Assembly (NCBI RefSeq): GCF_023101665.1 | Contig: NZ_CP082162.1 | Location: forward strand, 248,001 to 312,000 | Length of the DNA stretch: 64,000 nt | Source of the DNA: Bradyrhizobium sp. 195 | GTDB taxonomy: Bacteria > Pseudomonadota > Alphaproteobacteria > Rhizobiales > Xanthobacteraceae | Direction of reading: 5' to 3' | Notes under the pieces: generated by a model | Told to the model about the DNA's origin: nothing | The model's input: only the letters and a program-made list of their open reading frames with translations | The model's database searches: none | Shown: positions 35,372 through 44,785 of the stretch, piece by piece | Layout of the letters: the number at the start of each line of letters is the position of its first letter | Position numbering within the stretch: the stretch's first letter is position 1 | Translations under genes and position numbers: made by a program

Positions 35372-36158
35372 TCACACGAAGGTTCGCATCGCGGACACCA
35401 CTTCTTCCGGTGCGCTGAGGTTCGGACAATGACCGGTCGCCTTGAGAACGATCATCCGGCTGTTCGGGATGGTGCGGTTGACGAAGTCGCCGACCACCTG
35501 GCTGGCGATAATGTCCTCGCTGCACTGAAGGACGAGTGTTGGCACGGCCACGCGGGCAAGGTCCTCGCGATTGTCCGAGGTGAAGGTCACGCGAGCGAAT
35601 GCCTTGGCGATTTCGGGATCAGTTCGGCAGAAGCTGTTGGTCAGCTCCTCGCCGAGCTCGGGGCGGCCCGGGTTGCCGATGATCATCGGCGCCATCTGCG
35701 CGGACCAGCCCATGTGGTTGGATTCCAGAAATTCCAGCAATTCGTCGATCTGCTTTGCGCTGAAGCCGCCGGTGTATCCCTCGTCGTCAATATAGCGGGC
35801 CGAAGGGCCGATCAGCACCAGCTTGCCGAACATGCCCGGCGCCTTTTCGGCCGCCATCACGCCGATCATGCTGCTCACGGAATGGCCGACGAAGACGGCG
35901 CCCGAAAAGTCCAGCTCGCGGCCGATCTCCACGACGTCGGTCGCGTAGCCTTCAAGGCTCGAATATTTGGCTCTGTCGTACGCGCTTAGATCCGAACTCC
36001 CGGCACCGACGTGGTCGAACTGTCCGGAAGTCCGCTTCGAAAGACGGAGCCACGAAGCGCCACATGTTCTGGTCGCAGCCGAAGCCATGGGCAAACATCA
36101 TCGCTTTTGAGCCGAGACCCCGAATATGCACGTTGTTTCGTTCGAGTACTTTCGACAT
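35372..36158 (-). pseudogene. RsbQ-like alpha/beta hydrolase, frameshifted
   Basis: First frame MSKVLERNNVHIRGLGSKAM, MFAHGFGCDQNMWRFVAPSF; after a small deletion near 36020 the second frame continues FDHVGAGSSDLSAYD, GHSVSSMIGVMAAEK (nucleophile Ser), CSEDIIAS (Asp) and ATGHCPNLSAPEEV (His). All catalytic residues remain, but the N-terminal oxyanion part is out of frame. RsbQ makes or hydrolyses a small ligand for a PAS-domain partner; the PAS kinase is directly downstream. Frameshift could also be a sequencing error. Confidence 0.75.
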
Positions 36159-36250
36159 GGACGATCTTGTGTTCCCTTGCGCAGTTTAGCTGGCTTGCTC
36201 AGCGGGGCACGCGATCCCTACGCAAGCCGGATACCCGATGGAGTGGTCAG

Positions 36251-36622
36251 TTACGTAGTTCCGGTCAGCTCCCGCAGAACCCCGACGACTTGGGCACTGC
36301 GATACGGTTTAGGCAAGAACACGCTGCCGGCCGGCAAATCGTCATCTTCGATGGGGACGTGACCGGAGGTCGCGACGATCTTGATCGGTGGCCAGCGGTC
36401 GCGGACGAACCGGGCAAGCTTCAACCCGTCCATCGAACCCGGCATCTGAATATCGGTGAAGACAACGTGTATGTCGGAGCGGGCTGAGAGAATGGCGATG
36501 GCTTCGTCGGCATTGACCGCCGGGATGACTTCAAAGCCGGCGTCTTCGAGCACCTCGACGGAATCCATCCGCAGTAGGAATTCGTCCTCGACGATCAATA
36601 TGACAGGGCTTGAACGCGCCAT
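36251..36622 (-). CDS. Single-domain response regulator
   Basis: About 123 residues from MARSSPVILIVEDEFLLRMD; an open extension reaches 36640. Acidic pocket VEDE, phospho-Asp in VVFTDIQMPGSMDG, Thr-equivalent Ser in VATSGHV, and Lys in VFLPKPYRSAQVV. Receiver only. It lies between the RsbRD-type kinase and the RsbQ-like/PAS kinase pair, so it may accept phosphate from either. Confidence 0.88.
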   Translation of the reverse strand: MARSSPVILIVEDEFLLRMDSVEVLEDAGFEVIPAVNADEAIAILSARSDIHVVFTDIQMPGSMDGLKLARFVRDRWPPIKIVATSGHVPIEDDDLPAGSVFLPKPYRSAQVVGVLRELTGTT

Positions 36623-36714
36623 TCCAGTGCAATCCTCCACGCTGGCAAGCGAGTTACCAAGATATTGTTCCTAAAGATCAAGCAGTTGCGTTTGGCCGGA
36701 AAACCCGCGAGCAG

Positions 36715-37878
36715 TTAGGTGCGAGGAAGTTGAATTGTGAACGTTGTGCCGGTCTTTTCGTCGGAAGTGACGGCGATCTCGCCGCCATGGGCTTCAACGA
36801 TCAGCCTCGCGATGTAGAGGCCGAGCCCGAGATGGGCGCGGTCCCCCAAGTCCTGCACTTGGCCACGCATCCACGACTGGAAAATCGCCCTTTGGCTTTC
36901 AGCAGGTATGGCAGGACCGAAATTGTGAACGCTCACGACCAAAGTGAGGGGATCGTTGCCGGATATCGTCACCGAGACGGGTCTCATTCCGTCGCTGTAT
37001 TGGACCGCGTTGCCCATCAGGTTGGACAGCACCTGTCCCATTCTTGCCGGGTCCCAAAGCCCATTTGGATCGCCTTCCTGAGTGACTGTGAGAGTTTGCT
37101 TTTCGTTGACGCTTCGCAGTTCGTCGGCGATTGCGTGACATAGCGACGCCATGTCGGTTTGGGACTTTGCGACCGGGATGTCGGTTCCGAAAGATGAGCG
37201 GGCGAGATCGAGGAGATCATCCAGAATTCGCGTCGCACGGTCCGTAGTCCGGACGAGATCGGAGACCACTTTGGCCTGCTTGGGATCCGATGTCCCAGAC
37301 CGCTTCATCCATTGCGCTGCCATGGAAGCGGCGCCTATCGGGTTCCGCAGATCGTGGCCGAGGATGCCCAGAAACAGGTTTCGGGAGTTATTGATCGTTT
37401 TGGTGTAGTGGGCGACCGACTCCGTCACAGCCTGATCGATCGCTTCGTTGAACCGGGTCAGATCCGCCAGATCGGTGCTTTCAAGTCTCCTGTGGTGCGC
37501 CACCCATTGCTTGATCACGCTCGCCCGCAAGGCTCGATATTCCGAGACCATTTGATCGATGTCGAAGCCGTCCGCAAGGCGGAGGGCCGCGTGTATCTCT
37601 GCCGCGCTCTTGCGAAACAATCCGTCTCCGACGTCCATGCCGCGCGACTTGTCGACCTGTTCGGCCGGCGTTTGAGGAGACTCCAGGTCCGTGGCGATGA
37701 ACCTGAGAATATCGACGATGTGGTCTTTGAGCGCGAGCTTCGACATCCCCTCGCTCGCCGGTGAACGCGTCCGCGCAAAATCGATCCATTCCTCGATGAT
37801 GGCGGATTGGTTGTTGCGGATGAAATCCGCTAGGCGCTTATGGCGTTGGCCAGGGTCCTTAGCGTCCGGATTGCTCAA
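36715..37878 (-). CDS. RsbRD-type sensor histidine kinase
   Basis: 387 residues, soluble. Residues ~15-165 form an all-helical RsbRD N-terminal domain (LADFIRNNQSAIIEEWIDFA, LRLADGFDIDQMVSEYRALR), as in stressosome-linked sensors. HisKA H-box LGILGHDLRNPIGAASM, then HATPase (VLSNLMGNAVQYSDG, HLGLGLYIARLIVEAHGGEI, GTTFTIQLP). Probably a cytoplasmic kinase responding to a small ligand or stress. Heads a minus-strand signalling cluster. Confidence 0.9.
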   Translation of the reverse strand: MSNPDAKDPGQRHKRLADFIRNNQSAIIEEWIDFARTRSPASEGMSKLALKDHIVDILRFIATDLESPQTPAEQVDKSRGMDVGDGLFRKSAAEIHAALRLADGFDIDQMVSEYRALRASVIKQWVAHHRRLESTDLADLTRFNEAIDQAVTESVAHYTKTINNSRNLFLGILGHDLRNPIGAASMAAQWMKRSGTSDPKQAKVVSDLVRTTDRATRILDDLLDLARSSFGTDIPVAKSQTDMASLCHAIADELRSVNEKQTLTVTQEGDPNGLWDPARMGQVLSNLMGNAVQYSDGMRPVSVTISGNDPLTLVVSVHNFGPAIPAESQRAIFQSWMRGQVQDLGDRAHLGLGLYIARLIVEAHGGEIAVTSDEKTGTTFTIQLPRT

Positions 37879-38107
37879 ATCTGCACCATCGCTTGCTCCG
37901 CTTGGACCAAGCCTAACTCAGTTCTTTCGGGATTACTGCGCCGAATGCTTCGGCGAACCAGTCTTTTTGGTTCATGGAACCTCAGGAGGTAGGCGGGGCG
38001 TCAAATGTCCCACTTTGTGGAACGAAGCTACGACGCTGTTGTTCTAAACCCCTGCAACATTTCTCACTGTCCTGGGGCATCGTGCAGACCATTCAGAGGT
38101 GTTGCAC

Positions 38108-39118
38108 ATGGCTCCGAACCGAGACCGCCTACCGTCACGACCGTTCCAATTTGAGCGCAAGGCTTCGTTGCGTAGGCAACCCGTCATTACGATTGCCGCA
38201 GTAGCAGCTGTCGTTCTGGCCGCGACGGCCCTCATAAACCGGCAGCTTGCCAAGAAGGCGCAGCGCGATAATCCGCCCAAGGGGCAGTTCATTGAGATCG
38301 ACGGGGTTCGGCTTCACTATGTGGAGCGCGGCAGCGGTCGGCCGCTCGTTCTCTTTCATGGCAACGGCAGCATGATTCAGGACTTCGAATCGAGCGGCCT
38401 AATCGATCTGGCAGCCAAAACGTATAGGACGATCGTGGTCGATCGCCCCGGCTTCGGACATAGCTCGCGCCCCCGGGACGTCGTCTGGACACCGGCGGTG
38501 CAGGCGGATCTGTTCAGGAAGGCGCTTGAGCGCCTCGGGGTCGAGCGCGCCATCGTTCTCGGACATTCTTGGGGAGCGGCGGTCGCGTTGGCACTAGCCA
38601 CGAGGCATCCCTCGTTGGTAGAAGCACTGGTGCTCGCATCCGGGTACTACTATCCCTCCGCCCGCACCGACGCAGCGACCTCTTTGCCGTCGGCTTTGCC
38701 GGGGCTCGGCGATATCCTCAGCTACACTTTATCGCCGATTGCGGGGCGCCTGATGTGGCCGACGATGTTGCGCAAGATGTTCGGACCGAGCCAAGTCCCC
38801 CAGAAATTCGCCGGCTTTCCCATGGAAATGAGCGTGAGGCCGTCACAGATGCGCGCTGCCGCCGCGGAGGCTTCAATGATGGTGCCGTCCGCCTTCGTAG
38901 CATCGAAGGGTTATGGTGGACTGAAGATGCCGACGGTCATCATCGCAGGGGAAGGCGATCGGCTGATCGATATCGACAAGCAATCGGCCAGGCTGCACGA
39001 TGAACTCAAGCAGAGCTCCCTGCGGCGTGTTGCCGGGGCAGGACACATGATCCACCAGTCGGCAACTTCGGACGTGATGGCGGCTATCGATGAGGCCGCG
39101 GTCCGGACGCTGCACTGA
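38108..39118 (+). CDS. Membrane-anchored alpha/beta hydrolase, intact copy
   Basis: 336 residues from the ATG at 38108; TTG at 38099 is less likely. Basic N-terminus and one membrane helix (VITIAAVAAVVLAATALI), then an alpha/beta hydrolase fold: LHYVERGSGRPLVLFHGNGS (oxyanion region), DRPGFGHSSRP, nucleophile elbow GHSWG, acid in IIAGEGDRLIDI and His in GAGHMIHQS. Substrate unknown; related to epoxide hydrolase/esterase types. The first 130 residues have a broken copy at 1992-2395. Confidence 0.85.
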   Translation: MAPNRDRLPSRPFQFERKASLRRQPVITIAAVAAVVLAATALINRQLAKKAQRDNPPKGQFIEIDGVRLHYVERGSGRPLVLFHGNGSMIQDFESSGLIDLAAKTYRTIVVDRPGFGHSSRPRDVVWTPAVQADLFRKALERLGVERAIVLGHSWGAAVALALATRHPSLVEALVLASGYYYPSARTDAATSLPSALPGLGDILSYTLSPIAGRLMWPTMLRKMFGPSQVPQKFAGFPMEMSVRPSQMRAAAAEASMMVPSAFVASKGYGGLKMPTVIIAGEGDRLIDIDKQSARLHDELKQSSLRRVAGAGHMIHQSATSDVMAAIDEAAVRTLH

Positions 39119-39497
39119 ACCGTCGAACTTGGCGCCCGACCAAACCTCGACTTTTCGATCTAGAAGGTGAATTTCACCTGCATCATGCCACTTGCTCTAA
39201 GCACCGATTGGCGGTTGAGACAATCCTAGGGAGACCACGGCTTTTTTCCGATCTTCTCATCGACTCCAGGGCTCGCGGATCGAGGGCCATCCGGCCCTGA
39301 GACCAACCGCCAACACCCAGGGCAACCGAGGTCGGCTTCGGGTCACAAGCGGACCAATTCAGGCGTTCGCCGAAGGGGAGCAGAACGACATGTCCACTTC
39401 GGCCCATCTGGTGTTTTATTCCCGCAGCCTTACATAGAAGCCTGTCTGCATTGGATGGCCAACTAGGACATCAGCGTTGCTGCCAGCGGAGTTGTCC
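39119..39497. other. Spacer between hydrolase and transglutaminase remnant
   Basis: No gene recognised. A small palindrome GAAGGTGAATTTCACCT sits near 39165. Confidence 0.4.
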
Positions 39498-40454
39498 TTG
39501 ATCACGTTGGAAATTCAGCATAGGACGACTTACCGCTTCAACGAGCCAGTAAGCCTTCTTCCACATCGCCTGATGCGGTCTTGACCTGGGCCAGTGATGT
39601 GTTCGGGAACGCAGTTTTCGGTGAAAGCCAGCAACTTGGTGATCTCCAGCGTTGCAAAGCTTGAGCTCGCGTCAGTTGAATGGCCCATTTTTGACATCGC
39701 GGTCTCGGCAGCATCCTACCCCTTCCTTTATTCCGATCATGATTGGACTGATCTAGGTGCTTTGGCCATTCCGCAGTTCCCAGACACCGTAGGGACTTTG
39801 CGAAACTGGGAACAAATGTTTGTTTGCGGAAGCCAGACTGACACATTAGCGCTGCTCAAGGACCTAAGCGTTGGCGTTTCTGAAGCAGCTCGATATCAGA
39901 GCCGTGACGAGGAGGGTACACAGACGCCGCTGGAGACTTTGAGCCGCGGCTGGGGCTCATGCCGGGATCTGGCGGTGCTGTTCACTGAGGCCGCCCGCGT
40001 ATTGGGTTTCGGGGCCAGGATCGTTTCTGGCTATCTCTACAATCCGAACCAACAAAGAGTGGGCTCCGGTGGAACAGGATCAACGCATGCGTGGGCGGAG
40101 ATCTTCGTACCGGGAGCAGGCTGGATTACGTTTGACCCAACAAACCGCAGCTTAGGCGGCTTCAACTTAATTCCCATCGCGGTAGCACGCGATATCCGCC
40201 AAATAGCGCCTGTATCTGGCAGCTACATCGGCGGCACCAATGCCTTCGCTGGGATGTCAGTTGAGGTTCTGGTCACCTCATTGCTCGCGACCGAGCAACT
40301 CCTTTGTTGCAAGCCAATTGTATCAGAGCAGCCCAGGGCTGCTCAACGGCGGGGATCAATCAAGTCCCCAATTGCAATTGCGCTGCAACAAGCGTTTGCT
40401 TTGCCCGCCTCTCGACATATAGGGACATCGCAGCAGCCGAGCAGCGATTTTTGA
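39498..40454 (+). pseudogene. Transglutaminase-like protein, copy 2, two deletions and lost stop
   Basis: Homologous to 957-1853 but altered. A 64-base deletion between near-identical CGCCTxATGC repeats shifts the frame into a TGA just after SLLPHRLM. A 14-base deletion about 40 bases on restores the original frame. From there the core is intact, including Cys (GWGSCRDL), His (STHAWAE) and Asp (FDPTN). The normal stop after VLVTS is replaced by Leu, adding about 55 unrelated residues. An N-truncated protein could start at the GTG at 39594, but it lacks most of the N-terminal domain. Confidence 0.85.
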
Positions 40455-40498
40455 ACAGCGCACGACGACACGCCTGCTAACCTGGATTGGACCGCCGT

Positions 40499-40771
40499 AT
40501 GATCGAGTTTCCAAATCAAAGTCGCTCCTATGACCGGACGAGACGCGCAGTGCATTTCTGGGGATCAGACAGTGCGATTGAGGCATCGTTCTTCATTGAG
40601 GAAGACGCCTTGAGACGACTTCAATCGGGTGCCTGTCACGATGAAGCTGACTTCCTGAATGCGTTTGATCGCAATCGCGATGCGATCTGCGCTACAGCCG
40701 CAAAGGTTTATGTGCGCGGCAGCAGGGGCTCTTACGATCTTGTCGCCAGTCAATTCTCAAAAGGCGTCTGA
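40499..40771 (+). CDS. DUF1488-family protein
   Basis: 90 residues from the ATG at 40499; TTG at 40487 also possible. MIEFPNQSRSYDRTRRAVHF, WGSDSAIEASFFIEEDAL, CHDEADFLNAFDRNRD, KVYVRGSRGSYDL: the conserved DUF1488 pattern. Small cytoplasmic protein of unknown function. Precedes the MGKF gene by about 50 bases, as in the broken copy at 464-738. Confidence 0.85.
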   Translation: MIEFPNQSRSYDRTRRAVHFWGSDSAIEASFFIEEDALRRLQSGACHDEADFLNAFDRNRDAICATAAKVYVRGSRGSYDLVASQFSKGV

Positions 40772-40822
40772 TGAACAATAAACCCAAGTCGCTTTTGGCC
40801 CGCGATTCCAGGAGTTGAATGG

Positions 40823-41110
40823 ATGGGCAAATTCAAAATCACACTCGCACGCATTGAGATGATTTCGCCGAATGAGCGAGGTGAGGATATGGGTTTGACG
40901 TTTCGATTTGAGCGCGATCAAACCATTTTTACCTTACCGATCTTCCTCGACTCTCGTGAATTTGACGACACGGAAATGGTCAAGGTCGCCCGGAGCAAGC
41001 TACACGACGCTTTTCAACAGCTCTTCAGTCAATGCGAGGATTGGCAATTGTCGGATGACGAGCGCCGCGAGCTCGCAAGGCTCAACGTCCGGCCGGAAAT
41101 ACCGGTCTAA
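40823..41110 (+). CDS. Conserved hypothetical protein, MGKF family, copy 2
   Basis: 95 residues, the near-identical paralogue of 122-412. Differences are mostly conservative (D to E, K to Q), which suggests constraint. CAGGAG lies just before the ATG. It closes the duplicated block; similarity between the two copies ends right after the stop codon. Confidence 0.72.
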   Translation: MGKFKITLARIEMISPNERGEDMGLTFRFERDQTIFTLPIFLDSREFDDTEMVKVARSKLHDAFQQLFSQCEDWQLSDDERRELARLNVRPEIPV

Positions 41111-41490
41111 TGAGCCGATTCGAAGTGCTTCCTACATCAAGATCTTCGTTGATGTGTGATGAGAAGCTAGGGCTTCGTCAGGCTGCTGGTCGGACCATGA
41201 CGGCGGCCTCACTATCGAATGCACGGGCGAGCCCTCACGACCGCTCGCCTCGTGAACGGTCGAAGGTCCGCAAGGTTCAAGAGCAGACCTCGCCAGTTCT
41301 ATCCCTTCAGCGCGTTTAACGACAAAGGGCCGCCAAAGGCGGCCCTCCCGGGTTTCAAACAATCCGAACTAAAAGTTACAGGCATCCCCGGATTGCCAAG
41401 TTTTCCCGACTATGCTGGCTCCGGCAAGAACATATGTGAATCGATACGGACGCCAGGCGGCTGTCTTGAAGCCCAGGCCCGTCCGCTCCC
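41111..41490. other. Spacer, with a GGCCGCC hairpin
   Basis: No gene recognised. GGGCCGCC-AAA-GGCGGCCC at about 41328-41345 may be a terminator. Confidence 0.4.
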
Positions 41491-41667
41491 TCAGCGGCAC
41501 CGGTACACTTCTCTCGGAACTGAAAAGCCCCGTCGTCTGATCTCATCCTCGATTTCTTCGATGAGCTTGAGCATTTCGAGACCATCCATGTCCTCACGCG
41601 CGGCTTGCCTAAGGCGCTCCCCGAGTGTCAGCTCAGTCTTCGAAAAAGGTCTGTAGCCGTTTTCCAT
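41491..41667 (-). CDS. Small 'IEDEIRRR' helical protein, paralogue 2
   Basis: 58 residues from the ATG at 41667. MENGYRPFSKTELTLGERLR, AAREDMDGLEMLKLIEEIED, EIRRR. Two amphipathic helices. The start is supported by GGAG seven bases upstream, the arm that leader F can pair with. Paralogue at 9734-9922. Function unknown. Confidence 0.65.
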   Translation of the reverse strand: MENGYRPFSKTELTLGERLRQAAREDMDGLEMLKLIEEIEDEIRRRGFSVPREVYRCR

Positions 41668-41689
41668 CAACCGTCTCCATTCCTTAGGA

Positions 41690-41721
41690 GGCGGGAGCAT
41701 TTCGGCTCTCAGTCACCGATA
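41690..41721 (-). promoter_or_regulatory. Leader element, copy F
   Basis: Minus strand: TATCGGTGACTGAGAGCCGA, then TGCTCCCGCCT. CTCC can pair with the Shine-Dalgarno GGAG before the ATG at 41667; AGC/GCT gives the alternative hairpin. Confidence 0.65.
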
Positions 41722-41765
41722 AAGGCCACGGACCATGCGGTGATACTGAAAATAGCACTGCGCCG

Positions 41766-42071
41766 ATGACGTTGTCTGGACCAAAATTTAGGCACCCATT
41801 CACAGACGCTTATGTGCCGGCCTACTGCCTAGAGTCTGCGCACGATCAGAGAATTGACTCGCTCCCCGCCTTGGTCGTCAAGGCGGGCCCGCACGTGATG
41901 ATTGTCGGGGATGCAGCACGTGAGATGCTCAGTCCCTATCCGCGCGATCTGGGCGTCAAGAACGCGACCCCGCCTTACGTCATGTTCCCCGGCAACCCCA
42001 ATGAGCACCTGATGACCTCGGTGCACTCACAAGAGCTAACCACGGGCAGCGCGCGGCGAACGTCAGCTTGA
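41766..42071 (+). CDS. Hypothetical protein, uncertain
   Basis: 101 residues without a recognised domain. The middle (LPALVVKAGPHVMIVGDAAR) looks protein-like, but no clear ribosome-binding site is seen. Could be a fragment. Confidence 0.3.
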   Translation: MTLSGPKFRHPFTDAYVPAYCLESAHDQRIDSLPALVVKAGPHVMIVGDAAREMLSPYPRDLGVKNATPPYVMFPGNPNEHLMTSVHSQELTTGSARRTSA

Positions 42072-42135
42072 AGCTCCAATGGCGTAAAGTCGAGTTGATC
42101 GGCTGCACGACGACACACGTTGCCATGTCGGAGTC

Positions 42136-42187
42136 GGGTCACAAGCGGCCCTCAGCGGGCATCACCGTGAAGGTCGGCTAGGGGCCA
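42136..42187 (+). repeat. Intergenic repeat R2, copy 2
   Basis: GGGTCACAAGCGGCCCTCAG, GCGGGCATCACCGTGAAGGTC: second copy of the element at 32053-32102. Confidence 0.6.
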
Positions 42188-42214
42188 GAAGGCGACGTGA
42201 ATTCAAAACAGCGA

Positions 42215-43045
42215 TTACACCTTTCGAGCGATCAATTCGACGGGCGCGATCTTTCCGCCTGAGATGTTCGCAATCATGTTCTGAACCTTATCCGGCGTGT
42301 TCCTGCCCATCAAAATGTGAAGTCCCAAAGGTGGCGGGCCACCCGCTGCCGCGGTCCTGGCACGCAATTGGTCAAAGAACGCCAGCGCAAAGTCGCGTCG
42401 GTTCCGTTCGGCAACCACTGTGAAGCCCGCCTGTTGTAGCGCGTCACGGTATTCGGCGGGCTTGGCCACCGCGCTGGACGAAGCCGTCGTTGCCCACGGA
42501 ACGGGATATGTAAGCTCGCCGTCGCCGGTCCTCATGACATCGTAGATCCCGAAAAGAGAGTTACCTTTTAGGACTCGATTGACCTCCGAGCAGAGCTTCA
42601 TTTTATCATCAATATTCATTCCGACATGCAGCATATACGCGCGATCAAAGCTGCCGTTGGCAAAAGGCAATGCAAGCGCGCTTCCTTGATGCAGGAAGAC
42701 GCGATCGTCAAGGCCAACCCATCCGCAAACTACCTTTGCGGTCTCAATGTACTCTGGCGTCAAATCGATACCTGTCACCTGGCAGCCGTAGCGGCTGGCT
42801 GCAAAACGTGCCGCTCCTCCGAGCCCGCATCCAACGTCGAGCGCGTGCCTTTCTGGGTTAAGCTCGAGTTGGTCGAGAAAATCTTCAGAAGCCTGACGGC
42901 CGCCAATGTGGAATTCATCTACCGGCGCGAGATCATCGACAGTTACCGAGTCTATCTTTTTTCCTAGCGACTCAATTCCCTTGCGGATCGCAGTGACCAG
43001 ATCGCCATGCGTATAGTGTTGGGAAACATCCTGCTGCGTTGGCAT
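42215..43045 (-). CDS. SAM-dependent methyltransferase
   Basis: 276 residues. Class I Rossmann methyltransferase: motif I HALDVGCGLGGAARFAAS, acidic motif II region VTGIDLTPEYIE, motif IV-like FDRAYMLHVGMNIDDK, post-motif ITYPVPWATT. N-terminal helical lid (YTHGDLVTAIRKGIESLG). Overall closest to the UbiE/glycine-sarcosine methyltransferase group; the substrate is not clear. Preceded by GGAGG. No neighbouring pathway genes. Confidence 0.85.
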   Translation of the reverse strand: MPTQQDVSQHYTHGDLVTAIRKGIESLGKKIDSVTVDDLAPVDEFHIGGRQASEDFLDQLELNPERHALDVGCGLGGAARFAASRYGCQVTGIDLTPEYIETAKVVCGWVGLDDRVFLHQGSALALPFANGSFDRAYMLHVGMNIDDKMKLCSEVNRVLKGNSLFGIYDVMRTGDGELTYPVPWATTASSSAVAKPAEYRDALQQAGFTVVAERNRRDFALAFFDQLRARTAAAGGPPPLGLHILMGRNTPDKVQNMIANISGGKIAPVELIARKV

Positions 43046-43508
43046 TGTCCGTCCTCCGAAAAGGAGCGTCTGACATTAGCAGCGGGCACTTAATTGCGTA
43101 ATGCGGCGAGAAGTCCGGTTTGGGTCAATCGCGTCAGTTAGGCCCTTCCCCATAAACTTCTGGTCTTCCCCTACTAGCGGACCCGTGACTCTAGCGCCTC
43201 TACAGCACCGATGAGCCACAAGCAGACCCCGGCCGGCTCTCCATCAGGGAGTGACCGCGTTGGCTCAGCTGCCAGGTACAGGATGTACCCAGTCGCTCAG
43301 GCATCCAAAGATAGACTCCAGCGAGCAGACACTCCGACGATCGAGGGTATTGCGGTCCCGAATCAGGCCTGACGGCGCCGCGGGCAACACGTCGAGTGTA
43401 GGTCTAGCAATCGCCGCCGCAGCCGCAGGTGCTTCCAGCGAAGGCCCCGCAGCCAACAAAGGGTGGCAAACACCAATACCGCGCTCAAAGCGCGCGACAG
43501 CCGGGTAG
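43046..43508. other. Spacer without a recognised gene
   Basis: Low-complexity Ala-rich frames on both strands; nothing convincing. Confidence 0.4.
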
Positions 43509-43577
43509 TCAGCGCAGAAGCATGATCAGGATAATCAGCGGGATCGGAATTCCGACGAGCCAAAGCAGAATGGGCAT
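43509..43577 (-). CDS. 22-residue MPILLW-type membrane micropeptide
   Basis: Encodes MPILLWLVGIPIPLIILIML plus LR: one hydrophobic helix. GAGGAGGT lies about seven bases before the ATG, an unusually strong ribosome-binding site. It begins 12 bases after the stop of the membrane protein at 43590-44456, so the two are almost certainly cotranscribed. I recognise near-identical micropeptides widely in rhizobia and other proteobacteria. Inner-membrane location inferred. Confidence 0.8.
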   Translation of the reverse strand: MPILLWLVGIPIPLIILIMLLR

Positions 43578-43589
43578 GGTTCTACCTCC

Positions 43590-44456
43590 TCAGTTTCTTG
43601 CCAGTGATGATTGAGCGGTCGCGGAGCGTTTCTTCCCCCATGTCCCGTCGCGAAGTCCGCCGCCTTCCATGGCGGCGAGGGTCGCGGAAAATGCACCGAT
43701 AAACAGTGACAGCGTCAGCCAAATGGCCGTTTGCATCGCGGCCTTGCGAGCGGCATCGAGGTCGGCCTGGGCTTGAGTCATGACGTCGTTCACGCGCTTC
43801 TCGGCATCGGCCTGGCTGAGGCCAGTGCGCGCGGCCACCACTTTAGCAATGTAGGCCTTGTCGTTCGCGTTCACATTGCTTCCACTGCGGAAGCTGGCCG
43901 TCAACAAACGCACCATCTCCGGCCGCAGATCGGACTGTCCTTGTGCCTGTGCGGACGGATCGTTGGGACGCAGTAGCGTGTCGACGTAACCCGCCATTGG
44001 TTCGGAAATTGCCGCGCTTGCCGCGCCCTGGGCGGCGCCGCCGAGGGCATTGCCGAGAAGCGTGCTGGCAGGCGAGGCAAGCAGCACCGCTCCGAGCACG
44101 GACGCGACGGCCCAGACCAGAAAGCCATGGGCAGTATCCCTGAACTGGACCTCGGTCGTGTGGACGCCGATCCACTTCGTCCGGAGACGTCCGGCAAGAT
44201 AGCCGCCGATCGCGGACGACAACATTGCCATTACGATGAAATAAAGACCGGTACCGATCTTGAACGTCGTGGCCGACACTCCGGAATTGCCCCACGGCGA
44301 CACGACCGCGAAGCCCATGCCCATGCCGAAGGATAGCAGGACGAGGGTAATAGCGAGCGAAGCCGCCGCGCCCGCCAATACGGCCGCCCAGGACACGCCG
44401 GCAACCGATGGTTCGACGATCTCCCCTGCCGCCGTCCGCGCGAATCCTTCTGCCAT
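43590..44456 (-). CDS. Integral membrane protein (annotated elsewhere as PhnA-like)
   Basis: 288 residues with four hydrophobic segments: AAVLAGAAASLAITLVLLSF, a second at GLYFIVMAMLSSAIGGYLAG, a third at FLVWAVASVLGAVLLAS, and a last at IWLTLSLFIGAFSATLAAM. Between the third and fourth lies a soluble helical region (AKVVAARTGLSQADAEKRVN). I recall such proteins named PhnA-like in rhizobia, but they share no phosphonate chemistry. It forms a short operon with the MPILLW peptide. Confidence 0.75.
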   Translation of the reverse strand: MAEGFARTAAGEIVEPSVAGVSWAAVLAGAAASLAITLVLLSFGMGMGFAVVSPWGNSGVSATTFKIGTGLYFIVMAMLSSAIGGYLAGRLRTKWIGVHTTEVQFRDTAHGFLVWAVASVLGAVLLASPASTLLGNALGGAAQGAASAAISEPMAGYVDTLLRPNDPSAQAQGQSDLRPEMVRLLTASFRSGSNVNANDKAYIAKVVAARTGLSQADAEKRVNDVMTQAQADLDAARKAAMQTAIWLTLSLFIGAFSATLAAMEGGGLRDGTWGKKRSATAQSSLARN

Positions 44457-44785
44457 CTCGCTTCCTTCCGTGGGTCGTTGATGCCCAAGAAATGCGCTGC
44501 TTGGCGGTAAGTTCCTCGGATGAAACCAGGAAGCCTGGGGTTAGCGAGAGCAGCCAGAAGCCCAGGATAACAGAGAGGGTGGGAACGCTTCTCAAAAGAA
44601 GTCATGCGGGCTGGCGGAGAATAGCCATGCCGGTGGGAATCTCGCGAGCCATTCGCCGTCGGGAAGGACTGCTCTCCTCGCCAACTCCGTCCGCTCGCGT
44701 TCGCGCCGAGGTGGCCGACCAGTGGAACTCGCGAGCGCGACCGTCGTTTGCTTGGCCGCGGCAGGAGCAACGAGTAGGAGAGCAC

